Shown here one piece after another: positions 50,400-59,158 of a stretch of DNA of 64,000 nt. The notes beneath the pieces were generated by a model. That model was not told the DNA's origin, did not search any database, and worked only from the letters and a program-made list of their open reading frames with translations. Position numbers and translations under genes: made by a program. Where the stretch lies: contig CAYTER010000005.1 of NCBI GenBank assembly GCA_964436815.1, forward strand, positions 1-64,000, in the 5' to 3' direction. Source of the DNA: UBA993 sp964436815. Its GTDB lineage: Bacteria; Bacillota; Dethiobacteria; DTU022. Numbering within the stretch: the first letter of the stretch is position 1; each line of letters begins with the position of its first letter.

Positions 50400-51440
50400 T
50401 CAGCCGATCTTTTGTAAACGTGGATTTTCAGTCAGACCGGGAATACGGCCTCTTTTAGCCAGCGGTTTGCCTTCAACTTCTTTAAGATCCATCGTCATAT
50501 CAATAGCCGGTTCCCTGGAAATATAGCTGCCAACACCAAAGGCATCAGCTCCGGCTTCACCAAGTTGAGTAATTCGTTCCGGGGTTAAGCCGCCTGAGAC
50601 GACTATCCGGACCTGGTTAAAACCAGCCTGATCGAGCCGCGCTCTTGTTTCTTTTACCAATCCGGCGGTGACACCGCCCCGCTCCCCGGGGGTATCCAGC
50701 CTTATCCCGTCGAGTTTCCCTCTCAGCGCAACAGCCAATCGCAAAGCTTCCTCGGCTTCATCTTTAAAGGTATCAACCAGGATAATCCGCGGAGTATCGC
50801 TGTCCACATAAAGGTCGTAAGCCTTGGCCAGCTCAACCGTGTCGCCGGCGATCAGAAAAGCGGCATGAGGAACTGTGCCAACTGGTTTTTGGCCCAACAA
50901 CACGGCTCCTAATACGCAGCTGCAGGCATCGGCCCCGCCAATTATTGCCGCCCGCTCCATTACCGGGGCAACAGCAGGATGCAGATGCCTGGCGCCATAG
51001 CAGATTACTCTTTTTTCACCCGCTGCCTGCTTGCAAATACGGGCTGCCGAAGCCCAGGCACTGGAGCTTGACAGGATACCCAGCAAAGCAGTCTCGTAAA
51101 TACCAAAATCACTGTAACGCCCCCGAATCCGCATCACAACTTCCTTTTCATCCATGGTTGCGCCTTCCGGAAGAGCCTTTATCTCGAGATTTTTGTTCCT
51201 CAGTAGATACAAGGATTCATCAATCCCGGCGACCACACCGCTGCGGGATGAAAAGATTTCAGCCGTAACAACAGTATCGCCAAGCTCCATCTCGGCCAGC
51301 AGTTCCCTGGTCCTTACAAAATAGATATCGCTGGTTAAACCTTTATCAATTTCTTCCCCGGTGGCCGCAAAATATCTTGCACCGGCATCAACCGTTAAAG
51401 ATGCTACTTCTTTTAGGGTTATAAAGCTTCTGTCGCTCAT
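50400..51440 (-). CDS. Nicotinate phosphoribosyltransferase
   Basis: A 346-residue type II PRTase-fold enzyme related to the compact (archaeal-type) nicotinate phosphoribosyltransferases, which make nicotinate mononucleotide for NAD salvage. Motifs: DIYFVRTRELL, CYGARHLHPAVAPVMERAA, GGADACS, GTVPHAAFLIAGD, and the PRPP-loop region RIVVSGGLTPERI. An alternative would be quinolinate phosphoribosyltransferase, but that is shorter (~280) and lacks the GTVPHA motif. Its place between veg and ispE is not the Bacillus order. Confidence 0.87.
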   Translation of the reverse strand: MSDRSFITLKEVASLTVDAGARYFAATGEEIDKGLTSDIYFVRTRELLAEMELGDTVVTAEIFSSRSGVVAGIDESLYLLRNKNLEIKALPEGATMDEKEVVMRIRGRYSDFGIYETALLGILSSSSAWASAARICKQAAGEKRVICYGARHLHPAVAPVMERAAIIGGADACSCVLGAVLLGQKPVGTVPHAAFLIAGDTVELAKAYDLYVDSDTPRIILVDTFKDEAEEALRLAVALRGKLDGIRLDTPGERGGVTAGLVKETRARLDQAGFNQVRIVVSGGLTPERITQLGEAGADAFGVGSYISREPAIDMTMDLKEVEGKPLAKRGRIPGLTENPRLQKIG

Positions 51441-51528
51441 CCATCTCCTCCGAGTCTAATTAATATTCAGCTTCAAGCGTTTTCTACAATTTGTTGCTTA
51501 ATCCTGCCGGATAATTTCCGGACAAAAT

Positions 51529-51561
51529 TAAAAAAACCGGATTTAAAAAATCCGGTTTTTT
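51529..51561. terminator. Bidirectional terminator after veg
   Basis: Perfect palindrome aaaaaaccggat/atccggtttttt (51531-51561) with a short A-rich loop and T-runs on both strands. It lies 34 bases beyond the veg stop codon. Confidence 0.9.
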
Positions 51562-51594
51562 AATCATAGCCGGGGGACTTAACCGGCAGTCTCG

Positions 51595-51861
51595 CTAGAG
51601 ACCGACAGTACGCCTTAAATCCCCTTCATCGAAGCTAAGTTCCACTGTTTCAGTAAGAACGTCAGCATAACTGAAGGATAAACGCTGAAAATAATTATTT
51701 TCATCGACCCTGACAATAAAAATAGAGGGGTAGGTGCTTTCCAGTATGCCTTCCTTCTCGTAGGTTTTTCTTCTGCCGCGGTTTGCTCTCAGCTTGATCG
51801 GCTGCCCGAGGTGTGACTCAAGCTTCTTACGGATTTCAAATAGGACATCTTTAGCCACCAT
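51595..51861 (-). CDS. veg: Veg family protein
   Basis: An 88-residue homologue of Veg (small basic beta-barrel protein implicated in biofilm regulation in B. subtilis). Motifs: IRKKLESHLGQPIKLRANRGRRKTYEKEGILESTYPSIF covers the family core. A strong promoter and a double-sided terminator make it a monocistronic unit, as is usual for veg. ATG 51861 follows AAGGTGG. Confidence 0.95.
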   Translation of the reverse strand: MVAKDVLFEIRKKLESHLGQPIKLRANRGRRKTYEKEGILESTYPSIFIVRVDENNYFQRLSFSYADVLTETVELSFDEGDLRRTVGL

Positions 51862-51892
51862 TTAAAACCACCTTATTAGTATTCTGATAGGG

Positions 51893-51922
51893 ATTATAAC
51901 ATAATAACTGCCTTTAAGTCAA
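51893..51922 (-). promoter_or_regulatory. Strong sigma-A promoter of veg
   Basis: On the minus strand: TTGACT (51917-51922), an 18-base spacer ending in TGT, TATAAT (51893-51898). It is an extended -10 promoter; Bacillus veg also has a very strong promoter. Confidence 0.85.
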
Positions 51923-51982
51923 GAAATAGGGCAAAATACGGCAAATACCGGGGCAGAGAGGGTAAAATAGAATTTTTCAGGA

Positions 51983-52459
51983 TTATTTGGTAAAACGGTC
52001 GGCAACTGTTGTTGCTCCATAAGAATATGGCTTAATACGTGCCTCATAACCGCTGCCGATCACCATACCGACCACCTCTTTGATAATGTCGCGGGTTTCA
52101 CCCTTTTCGCCGACATCGAGGTGAATCTCCACGTTGAGGTGGCAGTCGCTATTTTGCGCTAACAGTTCCGTTAAACGGGTTGCTACCTCAAGGCTGAGAA
52201 AAGTTTCATAGTAGATTCGCTGCCGCAAACTCTCCATGTAACGCGTCTTCTGCTTGTGATAGTAAAACCGCCCGCCTTTTCCGATCCGGTGCACTACAAC
52301 AGCAGTGACAAAAATTACAGATTCGTTAAGAAATGAGTGGGAATCTGTGCCGATAATCAGTTTATAGGAGTCATCAGGGAATTCATTAGTGTAGGCGACA
52401 AGACTTTCAAAAAGCTCCTGAAACGAAACCTGACCCTTTGAGGGACTGGTAAAATACAT
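51983..52459 (-). CDS. RNase H-like protein, YkuK/DUF458 family
   Basis: A 158-residue protein of the YkuK family (MYFTSPSKGQVSFQEL start, IIGTDSHSF, HLDVGEKGETRDIIKE, GYEARIKPYSYGATTVADRFTK). The acidic residues of GTDSH, the conserved Glu in YYETF and the DVGEKG motif suggest an RNase H-like active site. Function not established. It lies 26 bases after rsmA on the same strand. Confidence 0.88.
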   Translation of the reverse strand: MYFTSPSKGQVSFQELFESLVAYTNEFPDDSYKLIIGTDSHSFLNESVIFVTAVVVHRIGKGGRFYYHKQKTRYMESLRQRIYYETFLSLEVATRLTELLAQNSDCHLNVEIHLDVGEKGETRDIIKEVVGMVIGSGYEARIKPYSYGATTVADRFTK

Positions 52460-52484
52460 TTAACCGGCGACCTTTCGGCATGGT

Positions 52485-53366
52485 TTATTGATGATTATTA
52501 TAGATTATCCGGGTAAGCTTTGCAAACTGCTCCACATCCAGCTCTTCGGCACGGGCCTTCTGTGCTACCCCCACCGTTGACAGTACTTCATTCAACTGTT
52601 CGCGCGAACCGGGTAATATTCTTTCCAGGTTATTTAACAAGAATTTACGTCGTTGCCTGAAAACACCCTCTACTATTGTCCAAAACAGAGGTTCCTCATC
52701 TGCCCTCAGAATACGCTGACGCGGAAGAAGCCTGATTACGGAAGACCCAACTTTAGGCTTAGGCCAAAAAACATTATTACTGACATCATAAAGAATTTTA
52801 CCGGTTGTATAATATTGGCATAACACTGACAAAGCTCCGTAGTTGCCGGTACCCGGAAGAGCTACCAGGCGTTGGGCAACCTCCTTTTGCAGCATTAACA
52901 AAGCAGCCTGGAAAGGAAAGTTTTCTTTGAGGATTGAAAATAAAAAGGGGCCGGAAATTCCGTAAGGCAGATTTGAAACTAGTTTTACTGCTGTACCCCG
53001 GCCAAAGTTTTCTTTAATCAGATCCTGCCAGCTCTGCTTCAGGGCATCGGCCTGTTTAATCATTACCTCTTCCCGTTCATTAAAAATTTCCTGCAGCAGG
53101 TGGACCAGGCCGCGATCGACCTCAAGAGCCAGAACTTTATAGCCGTCTTCAGCTAAAAGAATCGTCAGCGCTCCTGCGCCCGGGCCGATTTCAAGTACTG
53201 ATTTACCCGGGATAGCTTCAATGTCAGCTACTATTTTTCGGGCAATGTTGGCGTCAATTAGAAAGTTCTGCCCCCATTGTCGCCTGGGACTAAGCTTATG
53301 CCCGGCAAAAAGTTCCCGCAGCACCCGTGGGGAAGTTACATCCGGTTTATTGGTCAGCCCGCTCAA
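52485..53366 (-). CDS. rsmA: 16S rRNA dimethyladenosine transferase RsmA
   Basis: RsmA (KsgA) dimethylates two adenosines near the 3' end of 16S rRNA and acts in 30S assembly. The 293-residue product shows QNFLIDANIARKIV, the SAM-binding LEIGPGAGALT, the LEVDRGL acidic loop and the catalytic NLPYGISGPFLF, with the C-terminal helical domain intact. In this conserved region rnmV (5S rRNA maturase) normally precedes it but is absent. Confidence 0.97.
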   Translation of the reverse strand: MSGLTNKPDVTSPRVLRELFAGHKLSPRRQWGQNFLIDANIARKIVADIEAIPGKSVLEIGPGAGALTILLAEDGYKVLALEVDRGLVHLLQEIFNEREEVMIKQADALKQSWQDLIKENFGRGTAVKLVSNLPYGISGPFLFSILKENFPFQAALLMLQKEVAQRLVALPGTGNYGALSVLCQYYTTGKILYDVSNNVFWPKPKVGSSVIRLLPRQRILRADEEPLFWTIVEGVFRQRRKFLLNNLERILPGSREQLNEVLSTVGVAQKARAEELDVEQFAKLTRIIYNNHQ

Positions 53367-53461
53367 AAGACGTTCCTCCTTGATTTTGATTCAGGATCAT
53401 TCTATATCCGGGAGTATATTCAGTCAAACTTCTGATTTCTCATTGTAAATGCAAAAATATA

Positions 53462-53490
53462 ATGACAAATCTTCTCCCATGTCATATAAT
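53462..53490 (+). promoter_or_regulatory. Predicted sigma-A promoter of the SCP2 gene
   Basis: ATGACA (53462-53467), a 17-base spacer, TATAAT (53485-53490). Transcription would start near 53497, giving a ~125-base leader; the rest of 53367-53623 holds no gene. Confidence 0.75.
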
Positions 53491-53623
53491 ATATTTTACA
53501 CTAGTAATATTTCACCTCTTTAAGCAAATTGAGCAGGAAAAGGGGGGAGTTGCACCGAAATAATTAAAATACTGGATTTTTGATTCGCTGCATTTATTAT
53601 TTTTAAAGGAGGCGTATTATAGG

Positions 53624-53950
53624 ATGGCAGATTTCAAAGCAGTTCTGGAAAACCTGAATAAAAAGATTGAAGCAGCAGATCCGGCAAAGATGAAAGGGGT
53701 CAGTGCAGTTTACCAGTTTGAACTCTCAGGTGATGACGGAGGCGTATTCCACGCTGCAGTAGATGATGGCAAAGCCACCGTGGTAGAAGCAGCTCACGAT
53801 AGCCCCAATATCACTATTACCATGACCGCCGAAGATTTTGCCGCCATGCTGGACGGCAAACTGAATGCAACTTCAGCCTTTATGGCCGGCAAGTTAAAAG
53901 TAAAAGGTGATATGTCACTGGCAATGAAACTGCAAAGCCTGCTTGGTTAA
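53624..53950 (+). CDS. SCP2 sterol-binding-domain protein
   Basis: A 108-residue single-domain protein of the SCP2 family: a lipid/acyl-chain binding alpha/beta fold. Typical signatures are AVYQFELSGDDGGVFHAAVDDGKATV, PNITITMTAEDFAAMLDGKLNATSAFMAGKLKVKGDMSLAMKLQSLL. In anaerobes such proteins are suggested to carry acyl groups or fatty acids; the true ligand is unknown. It has its own promoter, a ribosome site (aaaggagg) and terminator, and sits divergent to rsmA where rnmV is expected. Confidence 0.92.
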   Translation: MADFKAVLENLNKKIEAADPAKMKGVSAVYQFELSGDDGGVFHAAVDDGKATVVEAAHDSPNITITMTAEDFAAMLDGKLNATSAFMAGKLKVKGDMSLAMKLQSLLG

Positions 53951-53999
53951 ATTAACATACAGGCAGGATAAGGCAGCTTAACAAATTTCTAAATGAATC

Positions 54000-54034
54000 A
54001 GCGCTTCCCTTAAATTCGGGCAGCGCTTTTTCTT
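54000..54034 (+). terminator. Terminator of the SCP2 gene
   Basis: Stem agcgcttccc/gggcagcgct (mismatched in one position) followed by tttttcttt, 50 bases after the stop codon. Confidence 0.75.
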
Positions 54035-54042
54035 TCTTAGTT

Positions 54043-54822
54043 CTATTGATCAACGAGCTGATCCGAAAACAGGCGGATTGCATTAAGATAGACTTGTTTC
54101 GCCAACTGGTTAAAATCAATTTCCAGGGCAAGAGCTACACGTTCATAGGTAAGTTTCACATAGGCCGGTTCGTTTCTTTCACCACGGTAGGCCTGCGGGG
54201 ATAAATAGGGAGCATCGGTTTCAATCAGCAACCGATCCGCGGGGATAAAACGCAGCAGATCGCGCAGGTTATGGGAGCGGGCATAAGTTACAGGTCCGGC
54301 GATGGAAATATAGAAGCCGAGATCAAGGCAGGCGTCTAACCAGCTGCGGTCACCGGAAAAACAATGCATAACCCCAGCGGGACTGGGCAGTGTTTCCTCT
54401 TTTAAAATCCTCAGTGTTTCAGCATAAGCGTCGCGGCTGTGCACGATTAAAGGTTTGCCTACCTGTAGGGCCAGGCGAATCTGTTGGCGAAAAACCTGCT
54501 CCTGTTCGGCGCGGGGTGAAAGGTTTCGGTAAAAATCAAGCCCCATTTCACCGACCGCAAGAACCGATCGCTTCGATGCCAGTCCTGTTAACTGCTCCAG
54601 CCAATCATTTTCAACCTTGGCTGCACCATGTGGGTGGATACCAACCGAGGCACTCACCTGGCTGTACTTTTTGCTTAACTCAATTGATCGGTAAGAGCTT
54701 CTCAGGTCGGTACCGGCATTGAGGACCGCGACCACTCCCGCTTCTTCAGCCCGGCTCAGAACCTGTTCCAGGTCTTTTTTATACTGGGGAAAATCAAGGT
54801 GAGCGTGAGTGTCAATTAGCAT
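54043..54822 (-). CDS. tatD: TatD family metal-dependent DNase
   Basis: A 259-residue TIM-barrel nuclease (YabD/TatD). Metal sites: DTHAHLDF at residues 4-11, GEMGLDFYR, HSRDA, MHCFSGD, and ETDAPYLSPQ. ATG 54822 gives the family N-terminus (MLIDTHAHLDF) and lies seven bases after the metG stop, probably coupled to it. The metG-tatD pair is conserved with Bacillus. Confidence 0.96.
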   Translation of the reverse strand: MLIDTHAHLDFPQYKKDLEQVLSRAEEAGVVAVLNAGTDLRSSYRSIELSKKYSQVSASVGIHPHGAAKVENDWLEQLTGLASKRSVLAVGEMGLDFYRNLSPRAEQEQVFRQQIRLALQVGKPLIVHSRDAYAETLRILKEETLPSPAGVMHCFSGDRSWLDACLDLGFYISIAGPVTYARSHNLRDLLRFIPADRLLIETDAPYLSPQAYRGERNEPAYVKLTYERVALALEIDFNQLAKQVYLNAIRLFSDQLVDQ

Positions 54823-54829
54823 ATCCAAA

Positions 54830-56785
54830 TCAGCTGATCCTGCTTCCCGGAGGTACATCCCGCTCAAGGGTGGTTAAAGCCAAGCTGCCATCCGGGGTTG
54901 TTGCCGCAAGCAGCATCCCCTGGGATTGAACACCGCGGAGCTTAACCGGTTTTAGATTGGCAACGAAGATAATTTTTTTACCGATCAGGGCATCGGGCTC
55001 GTAGTGTTCAGCAATACCGGCCACTACCTGCCGTTTTTCCTCATCGCCAAGAAGCACTTCAAGCTTAAGCAGTTTATCGGATTTAGGGATCCGCTCCGCT
55101 GCGAGGATCTGGGCTACTCTTAAATCAACCTGTTGAAATTGATCAATACTGATTAAGCCCTGTTGATCTTCTTGCGGGCCGGACTCCTCAGCCTGCTCCG
55201 CACCGGCGGACGGTTTACCACCCTGCATTTCACGGATTTCAGCCTGTAAATTCAGGCGGGGAAAAAGATCTTCGCCGCGCTCAACTTTAGTTGAAGGCTG
55301 AATGGCCCCCCAACGCTGCAAAGAATCCCAGCTCTGAAGGGTTCTGTCGCCCCTTAACCCAATCTGCTCAAGGATGCTTTCAGGCGTCCGCGGCATAAAC
55401 GGCTTTAAGAGCACGGCAATGAAGCGGATACTTTCAACCAGGTTATAGAGAACCGTTCCCAGGCGAGCCCGATCAGCCGGATCTTTAGCAAGCTCCCAGG
55501 GCAGGTTCTCGTCTATATATTTGTTGCTGCGGCGGACCAGCTTCCAGAGATCGGCAAGGGCATCACTTGTTTTCAGTTCATTCATAGCCGATTCAACAAC
55601 AGCAGGGGTTTCCAACGCCAGGTTGCGCAGTTCTTCATCTCCCGGCCCGGTGATTTCAGGGGAGGGAAGAACTCCTTCAAAATAGCGCTCAACCATGGTT
55701 AACGTCCGGCTGACCAGATTGCCCAGATCATTGGCCAGATCGGTGTTAATCCGGCTGATAAAGTTTTCGAGGCTGAAAATCCCATCCTGTCCGAAAGGGA
55801 TCTCCCGGAGCAGAAAATAACGCAGGGCATCAGAGCTGTAGCGGGCGGCCAAAACCCGGGGATCAATAACATTACCTTTGGATTTTGACATTTTTCCATC
55901 CTGCAGCATCAGCCAGCCATGCCCGAAAACAGTTTTCGGCAGGGGCAGATCCAGGGCCATCAGGAAAATAGGCCAGTAAATAGTATGAAAACGCAGAATA
56001 TCTTTTCCGATCAGCTGAACATCTGCCGGCCAGAAAGTATCGAAATTGCTGCCCTTTTCTCCATAACCGAGCGCAGTGATGTAATTGCTGAGAGCATCAA
56101 GCCAGACGTAGATGACATGATCCTGATCAAAAGGAACCGGGATGCCCCATTTGAAAGAGGTTCGCGATACACAGAGATCTTCAAGGCCCGGCTTCAGAAA
56201 ATTATTGACCATTTCATTCTTCCGCGACGGGGGCTGGATAAACTCAGGGTTTGCTTCGATATGAGCAAGAAGACGATCAGCATATTTTGACATTCTGAAA
56301 AAGTAAGCTTCTTCAGCTATTAATTCTACTTCGCGGCCGCAGTCGGGGCAATTACCGTCCACAAGCTGGCGCTCTGTCCAGTAGGCTTCACAGGGGGTGC
56401 AATACCAGCCTTCGTATTTACCTTTGTAGATATCACCATGCTCGTGAAAATGTGTAAATATCGCCGACACCTTGTCCATGTGGCGCTTTTCAGTGGTTCG
56501 GATAAAATCATCATAGGTTATATCCAGCTCATCCCAGAGTTCTTTAATCCAGGCTACAATCTCGTCAACAAACTCAATCGGTTTTTTACCGGCTGCTTCC
56601 GCCTGGCGCTGTATTTTTTGTCCGTGCTCGTCGGTTCCCGTCAAGAACCAGACCTTGTATCCGGTCAGTCTTTTAAACCGGGCCATGGCATCGGCCGCTA
56701 CGGTTGTATATGAGTTTCCGACATGCAGTTTATTACTGGGGTAATAGATGGGAGTAGTAATATAAAACGTTTTTTCGCCTGCCAC
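54830..56785 (-). CDS. metG: Methionyl-tRNA synthetase
   Basis: A 651-residue class I synthetase: HIGH-like HVGNSY, a four-cysteine zinc knuckle (CTPCEAYWTERQLVDGNCPDCG), the KMSKSKGN catalytic loop, the anticodon domain and a C-terminal EMAPII/OB-fold tRNA-binding domain (~550-651). The latter is a fused dimerisation/tRNA-affinity module. No T-box is seen in the 281-base leader region 56786-57066. Confidence 0.97.
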   Translation of the reverse strand: MAGEKTFYITTPIYYPSNKLHVGNSYTTVAADAMARFKRLTGYKVWFLTGTDEHGQKIQRQAEAAGKKPIEFVDEIVAWIKELWDELDITYDDFIRTTEKRHMDKVSAIFTHFHEHGDIYKGKYEGWYCTPCEAYWTERQLVDGNCPDCGREVELIAEEAYFFRMSKYADRLLAHIEANPEFIQPPSRKNEMVNNFLKPGLEDLCVSRTSFKWGIPVPFDQDHVIYVWLDALSNYITALGYGEKGSNFDTFWPADVQLIGKDILRFHTIYWPIFLMALDLPLPKTVFGHGWLMLQDGKMSKSKGNVIDPRVLAARYSSDALRYFLLREIPFGQDGIFSLENFISRINTDLANDLGNLVSRTLTMVERYFEGVLPSPEITGPGDEELRNLALETPAVVESAMNELKTSDALADLWKLVRRSNKYIDENLPWELAKDPADRARLGTVLYNLVESIRFIAVLLKPFMPRTPESILEQIGLRGDRTLQSWDSLQRWGAIQPSTKVERGEDLFPRLNLQAEIREMQGGKPSAGAEQAEESGPQEDQQGLISIDQFQQVDLRVAQILAAERIPKSDKLLKLEVLLGDEEKRQVVAGIAEHYEPDALIGKKIIFVANLKPVKLRGVQSQGMLLAATTPDGSLALTTLERDVPPGSRIS

Positions 56786-57013
56786 GAGTGGGCCTCCTCA
56801 AGACTACAGAAAGATGTGGATATTATATCAGAGCCGCCCTTAGTGTCAAGAAAAACGGGGAGCGCCCTATTTTAAGCCAAATATTAACACATAAAGTAAT
56901 ATCAGAGAAAAGTTGCCTGACATTAATTTGCACCCGGTACATATTATCGAACAATTATACATCTAAATCCATGTCATAAATTTGTAAAGTTGAGTATTTC
57001 GGGAAAAAAACTA

Positions 57014-57043
57014 TTGACTTACCATGTAAATTACTGGTATAAT
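57014..57043 (+). promoter_or_regulatory. Sigma-A promoter of abrB
   Basis: TTGACT (57014-57019), an 18-base spacer ending in TGG, and TATAAT (57038-57043): an extended -10 promoter about 40 bases before the abrB ribosome site. Confidence 0.85.
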
Positions 57044-57087
57044 GTTCGAACCACCCTTGCTCCATCTTGATAAAAGGAGGAATAGCA

Positions 57088-57330
57088 TTGAAGTCAACAG
57101 GTATCGTTAGAAAAGTAGACGAACTGGGCCGAGTAGTGATTCCTATAGAATTAAGACGAACCCTGGGCATTGAAGTTAAGGATGCCCTGGAGATTTATGT
57201 AGATGCCGAAAAAATCATCCTTAAAAAATATGAACCTGCCTGCCTGTTCTGCGGCAATGCCGATAATGTTAAGCATTTCGGCAATCGTATTGTATGTCGC
57301 GAATGTATTGACAAATTGGCCAAAGACTAA
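57088..57330 (+). CDS. abrB: AbrB family transition-state regulator with C-terminal Cys motif
   Basis: An 80-residue regulator. The N-terminal swapped-hairpin domain (STGIVRKVDELGRVVIPIELRRTLG) is typical of AbrB/SpoVT-type DNA-binding proteins. The C-terminus has CLFC-x16-CREC, a likely zinc or redox knuckle found in clostridial members but not in Bacillus AbrB. Start TTG 57088 is seven bases after AAAGGAGG; a TTG at 57067 precedes it. Single gene with its own promoter. As in Bacillus it lies next to metG. Confidence 0.94.
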   Translation: MKSTGIVRKVDELGRVVIPIELRRTLGIEVKDALEIYVDAEKIILKKYEPACLFCGNADNVKHFGNRIVCRECIDKLAKD

Positions 57331-57341
57331 ATTTGTAGTCC

Positions 57342-57378
57342 GCAAAAGGGGGCGTGTAGTTAACACGCCCCCTTCTTT
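57342..57378. terminator. Bidirectional terminator between abrB and ricT
   Basis: Perfect 12-bp stem aagggggcgtgt/acacgccccctt (57346-57374) with a 5-base loop between two convergent genes. Confidence 0.9.
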
Positions 57379-58177
57379 ATGGCATATCTACCTCTTCCAG
57401 GGGAAATTCTCTCATGTGATCCGATTCAAGCAGCTTAACATGAACTGTTTTTTTCTTATAATTAACATCCACTACCTGACCTTCACCATCTGGAGTAATA
57501 ACTCTGTCTCCCTGTTTAGGCATACTGTCACGGGCATCCTCATAGGCTCTTGCTTCATAACGCAAACAGCACATCAGGCGCCCGCAGACCCCTGAAATTT
57601 TAGTTGGATTCAGAGAAAGATTCTGGCCTTTAGCCATCCGGATTGATACCGGTTCAAAGTCTTCAAGAAAGGTTGAACAGCAGAATGCCCGTCCACAGGG
57701 ACCGATGCCGCCTTTAATCTTTGCCTCATCGCGCACTCCAATCTGGCGCAGCTCGATCCTGGTTTTAAAAATCGAGGCCAGATCTTTAACCAGTTCTCTG
57801 AAATCAACTCTTTCTTCCGATGTAAAGTAGAATATGATCTTGTTTCGATCAAATGTATACTCAACCGTAACCAATTTCATGTCAAGATTGTGTTCGACAA
57901 TTTTTTCCCGGCAGCGGTTATAGGCAATCTCTTCCTTCTGCCTGTTTTCCTCTACCCTGACCAGATCAGCATCAGTGGCCACCCGTATTACTTTCTTTAA
58001 GGGTAAAACCAGTTCCTGATCCGGAACATCTCTTTCGGCAATAACAACCTGACCGATTTCCTGACCCCGGGCTGTCTCAACGATAACCTGTATACCTGGA
58101 TCAAGGGGATCGGTAAAAGGTTCGAAATAATAGGTTTTTCCGGCAGGCTTAAAGCGAATACCGATTACCCTGGTCAA
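57377..58177 (-). CDS. ricT: PSP1 domain protein RicT (YaaT)
   Basis: A 266-residue protein of the PSP1/RicT group; in B. subtilis RicA-RicF-RicT binds [4Fe-4S] clusters and adjusts RNase Y activity. The conserved Cys pairs CGRAFCC and CGRLMCC are present in the C-terminal half. It starts exactly one base before the holB stop and is part of tmk-holB-ricT. Confidence 0.95.
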   Translation of the reverse strand: MTRVIGIRFKPAGKTYYFEPFTDPLDPGIQVIVETARGQEIGQVVIAERDVPDQELVLPLKKVIRVATDADLVRVEENRQKEEIAYNRCREKIVEHNLDMKLVTVEYTFDRNKIIFYFTSEERVDFRELVKDLASIFKTRIELRQIGVRDEAKIKGGIGPCGRAFCCSTFLEDFEPVSIRMAKGQNLSLNPTKISGVCGRLMCCLRYEARAYEDARDSMPKQGDRVITPDGEGQVVDVNYKKKTVHVKLLESDHMREFPLEEVDMP

Positions 58178-59155
58178 TTAAGTTAACCTCCTTTGCAGCT
58201 CTATCAATGTTTTTTCTAGCAACAGGCGGCGATTGACATTGGTAGAGTTCAGTTCAAATACAGTATTATTCAGCAGCAAAACTGCTTCTTCAAGATCGCC
58301 AGGCATTATTGTTTCAAGCCAGATTAGCGGCTGCTGTGGCTGAAGTCGATCACCACTGCGGCATAAATTTTGCATCAGCCCATCCCGGTAAATCATAGTC
58401 AGAAACTCCAGAACAGCAATCAAGTCCTCATTTTGGGCCAGTTTTTCGGCCCAATTCAGCAGCTGATGGACCGGATTTCTGCTGACCGCTAAATTGTAAG
58501 CAAGGATATTTGCTTCTTCGATTCGCTCATCAAGCGTTTCGTCATCAGCCAGGCGTAAAGCATGGCCTGGAAGCCCGGCGCTAATCCTGGCCAGCAAAGT
58601 CGCCTTTTCTACTGGCAAGTTTTTTTCCCTTACCAAAATACCCGCCAGTTGATCCGTATCAAGCGGCCGCAAGTAATAGTGCTGGCACCTGGAAATAATC
58701 GTGTCCTTTAGCAAACCTATTTTTTCAACCAACAGAATAAATGTTAATCCGGGTGGTGGATCCTCAAGAATCTTTAAAAGCGATGCGGAAGCTTCGGCCG
58801 TCATTTTATCAGCTTCTTCAATCAGGCAAACCTTCCTGCTGCCTGCCAGGTAGAAACTTTCCTTTACTGATCGGATCTGTTCGGTTTTCAATTTCTGCTT
58901 CTCAGGTTTGAGGGGGAAAAACCCGGGGTGATTGCCCGACTCAAAACTGCGGCATGATCCGCATTCCTGGCAAGGTTCGGCGCCGCTGCGCGCTCCGCAT
59001 AGAAGTGCTTTGGCCAACACTTTTCCCCAGCTTTTTTTACCGCTTCCGGCAGGGCCAATCAACATTAGAGCATGACCAATTTTATTGCTGTTAAAAGCAG
59101 AGGTTAAAAGTGAGCGCAGCTCATCCTGTCCCGCTAATTGACTGATCTTAACCAA
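58178..59155 (-). CDS. holB: DNA polymerase III delta-prime subunit
   Basis: A 325-residue AAA+ clamp-loader subunit. It has the P-loop IGPAGSGKKSWG, a four-Cys zinc module (CGARSGAEPCQECGSC), and the conserved IEEADKMTAEASASLLKILEDPP stretch. It sits between tmk and ricT with 0-3 base spacing. Confidence 0.95.
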   Translation of the reverse strand: MVKISQLAGQDELRSLLTSAFNSNKIGHALMLIGPAGSGKKSWGKVLAKALLCGARSGAEPCQECGSCRSFESGNHPGFFPLKPEKQKLKTEQIRSVKESFYLAGSRKVCLIEEADKMTAEASASLLKILEDPPPGLTFILLVEKIGLLKDTIISRCQHYYLRPLDTDQLAGILVREKNLPVEKATLLARISAGLPGHALRLADDETLDERIEEANILAYNLAVSRNPVHQLLNWAEKLAQNEDLIAVLEFLTMIYRDGLMQNLCRSGDRLQPQQPLIWLETIMPGDLEEAVLLLNNTVFELNSTNVNRRLLLEKTLIELQRRLT

Positions 59156-59158
59156 GGG

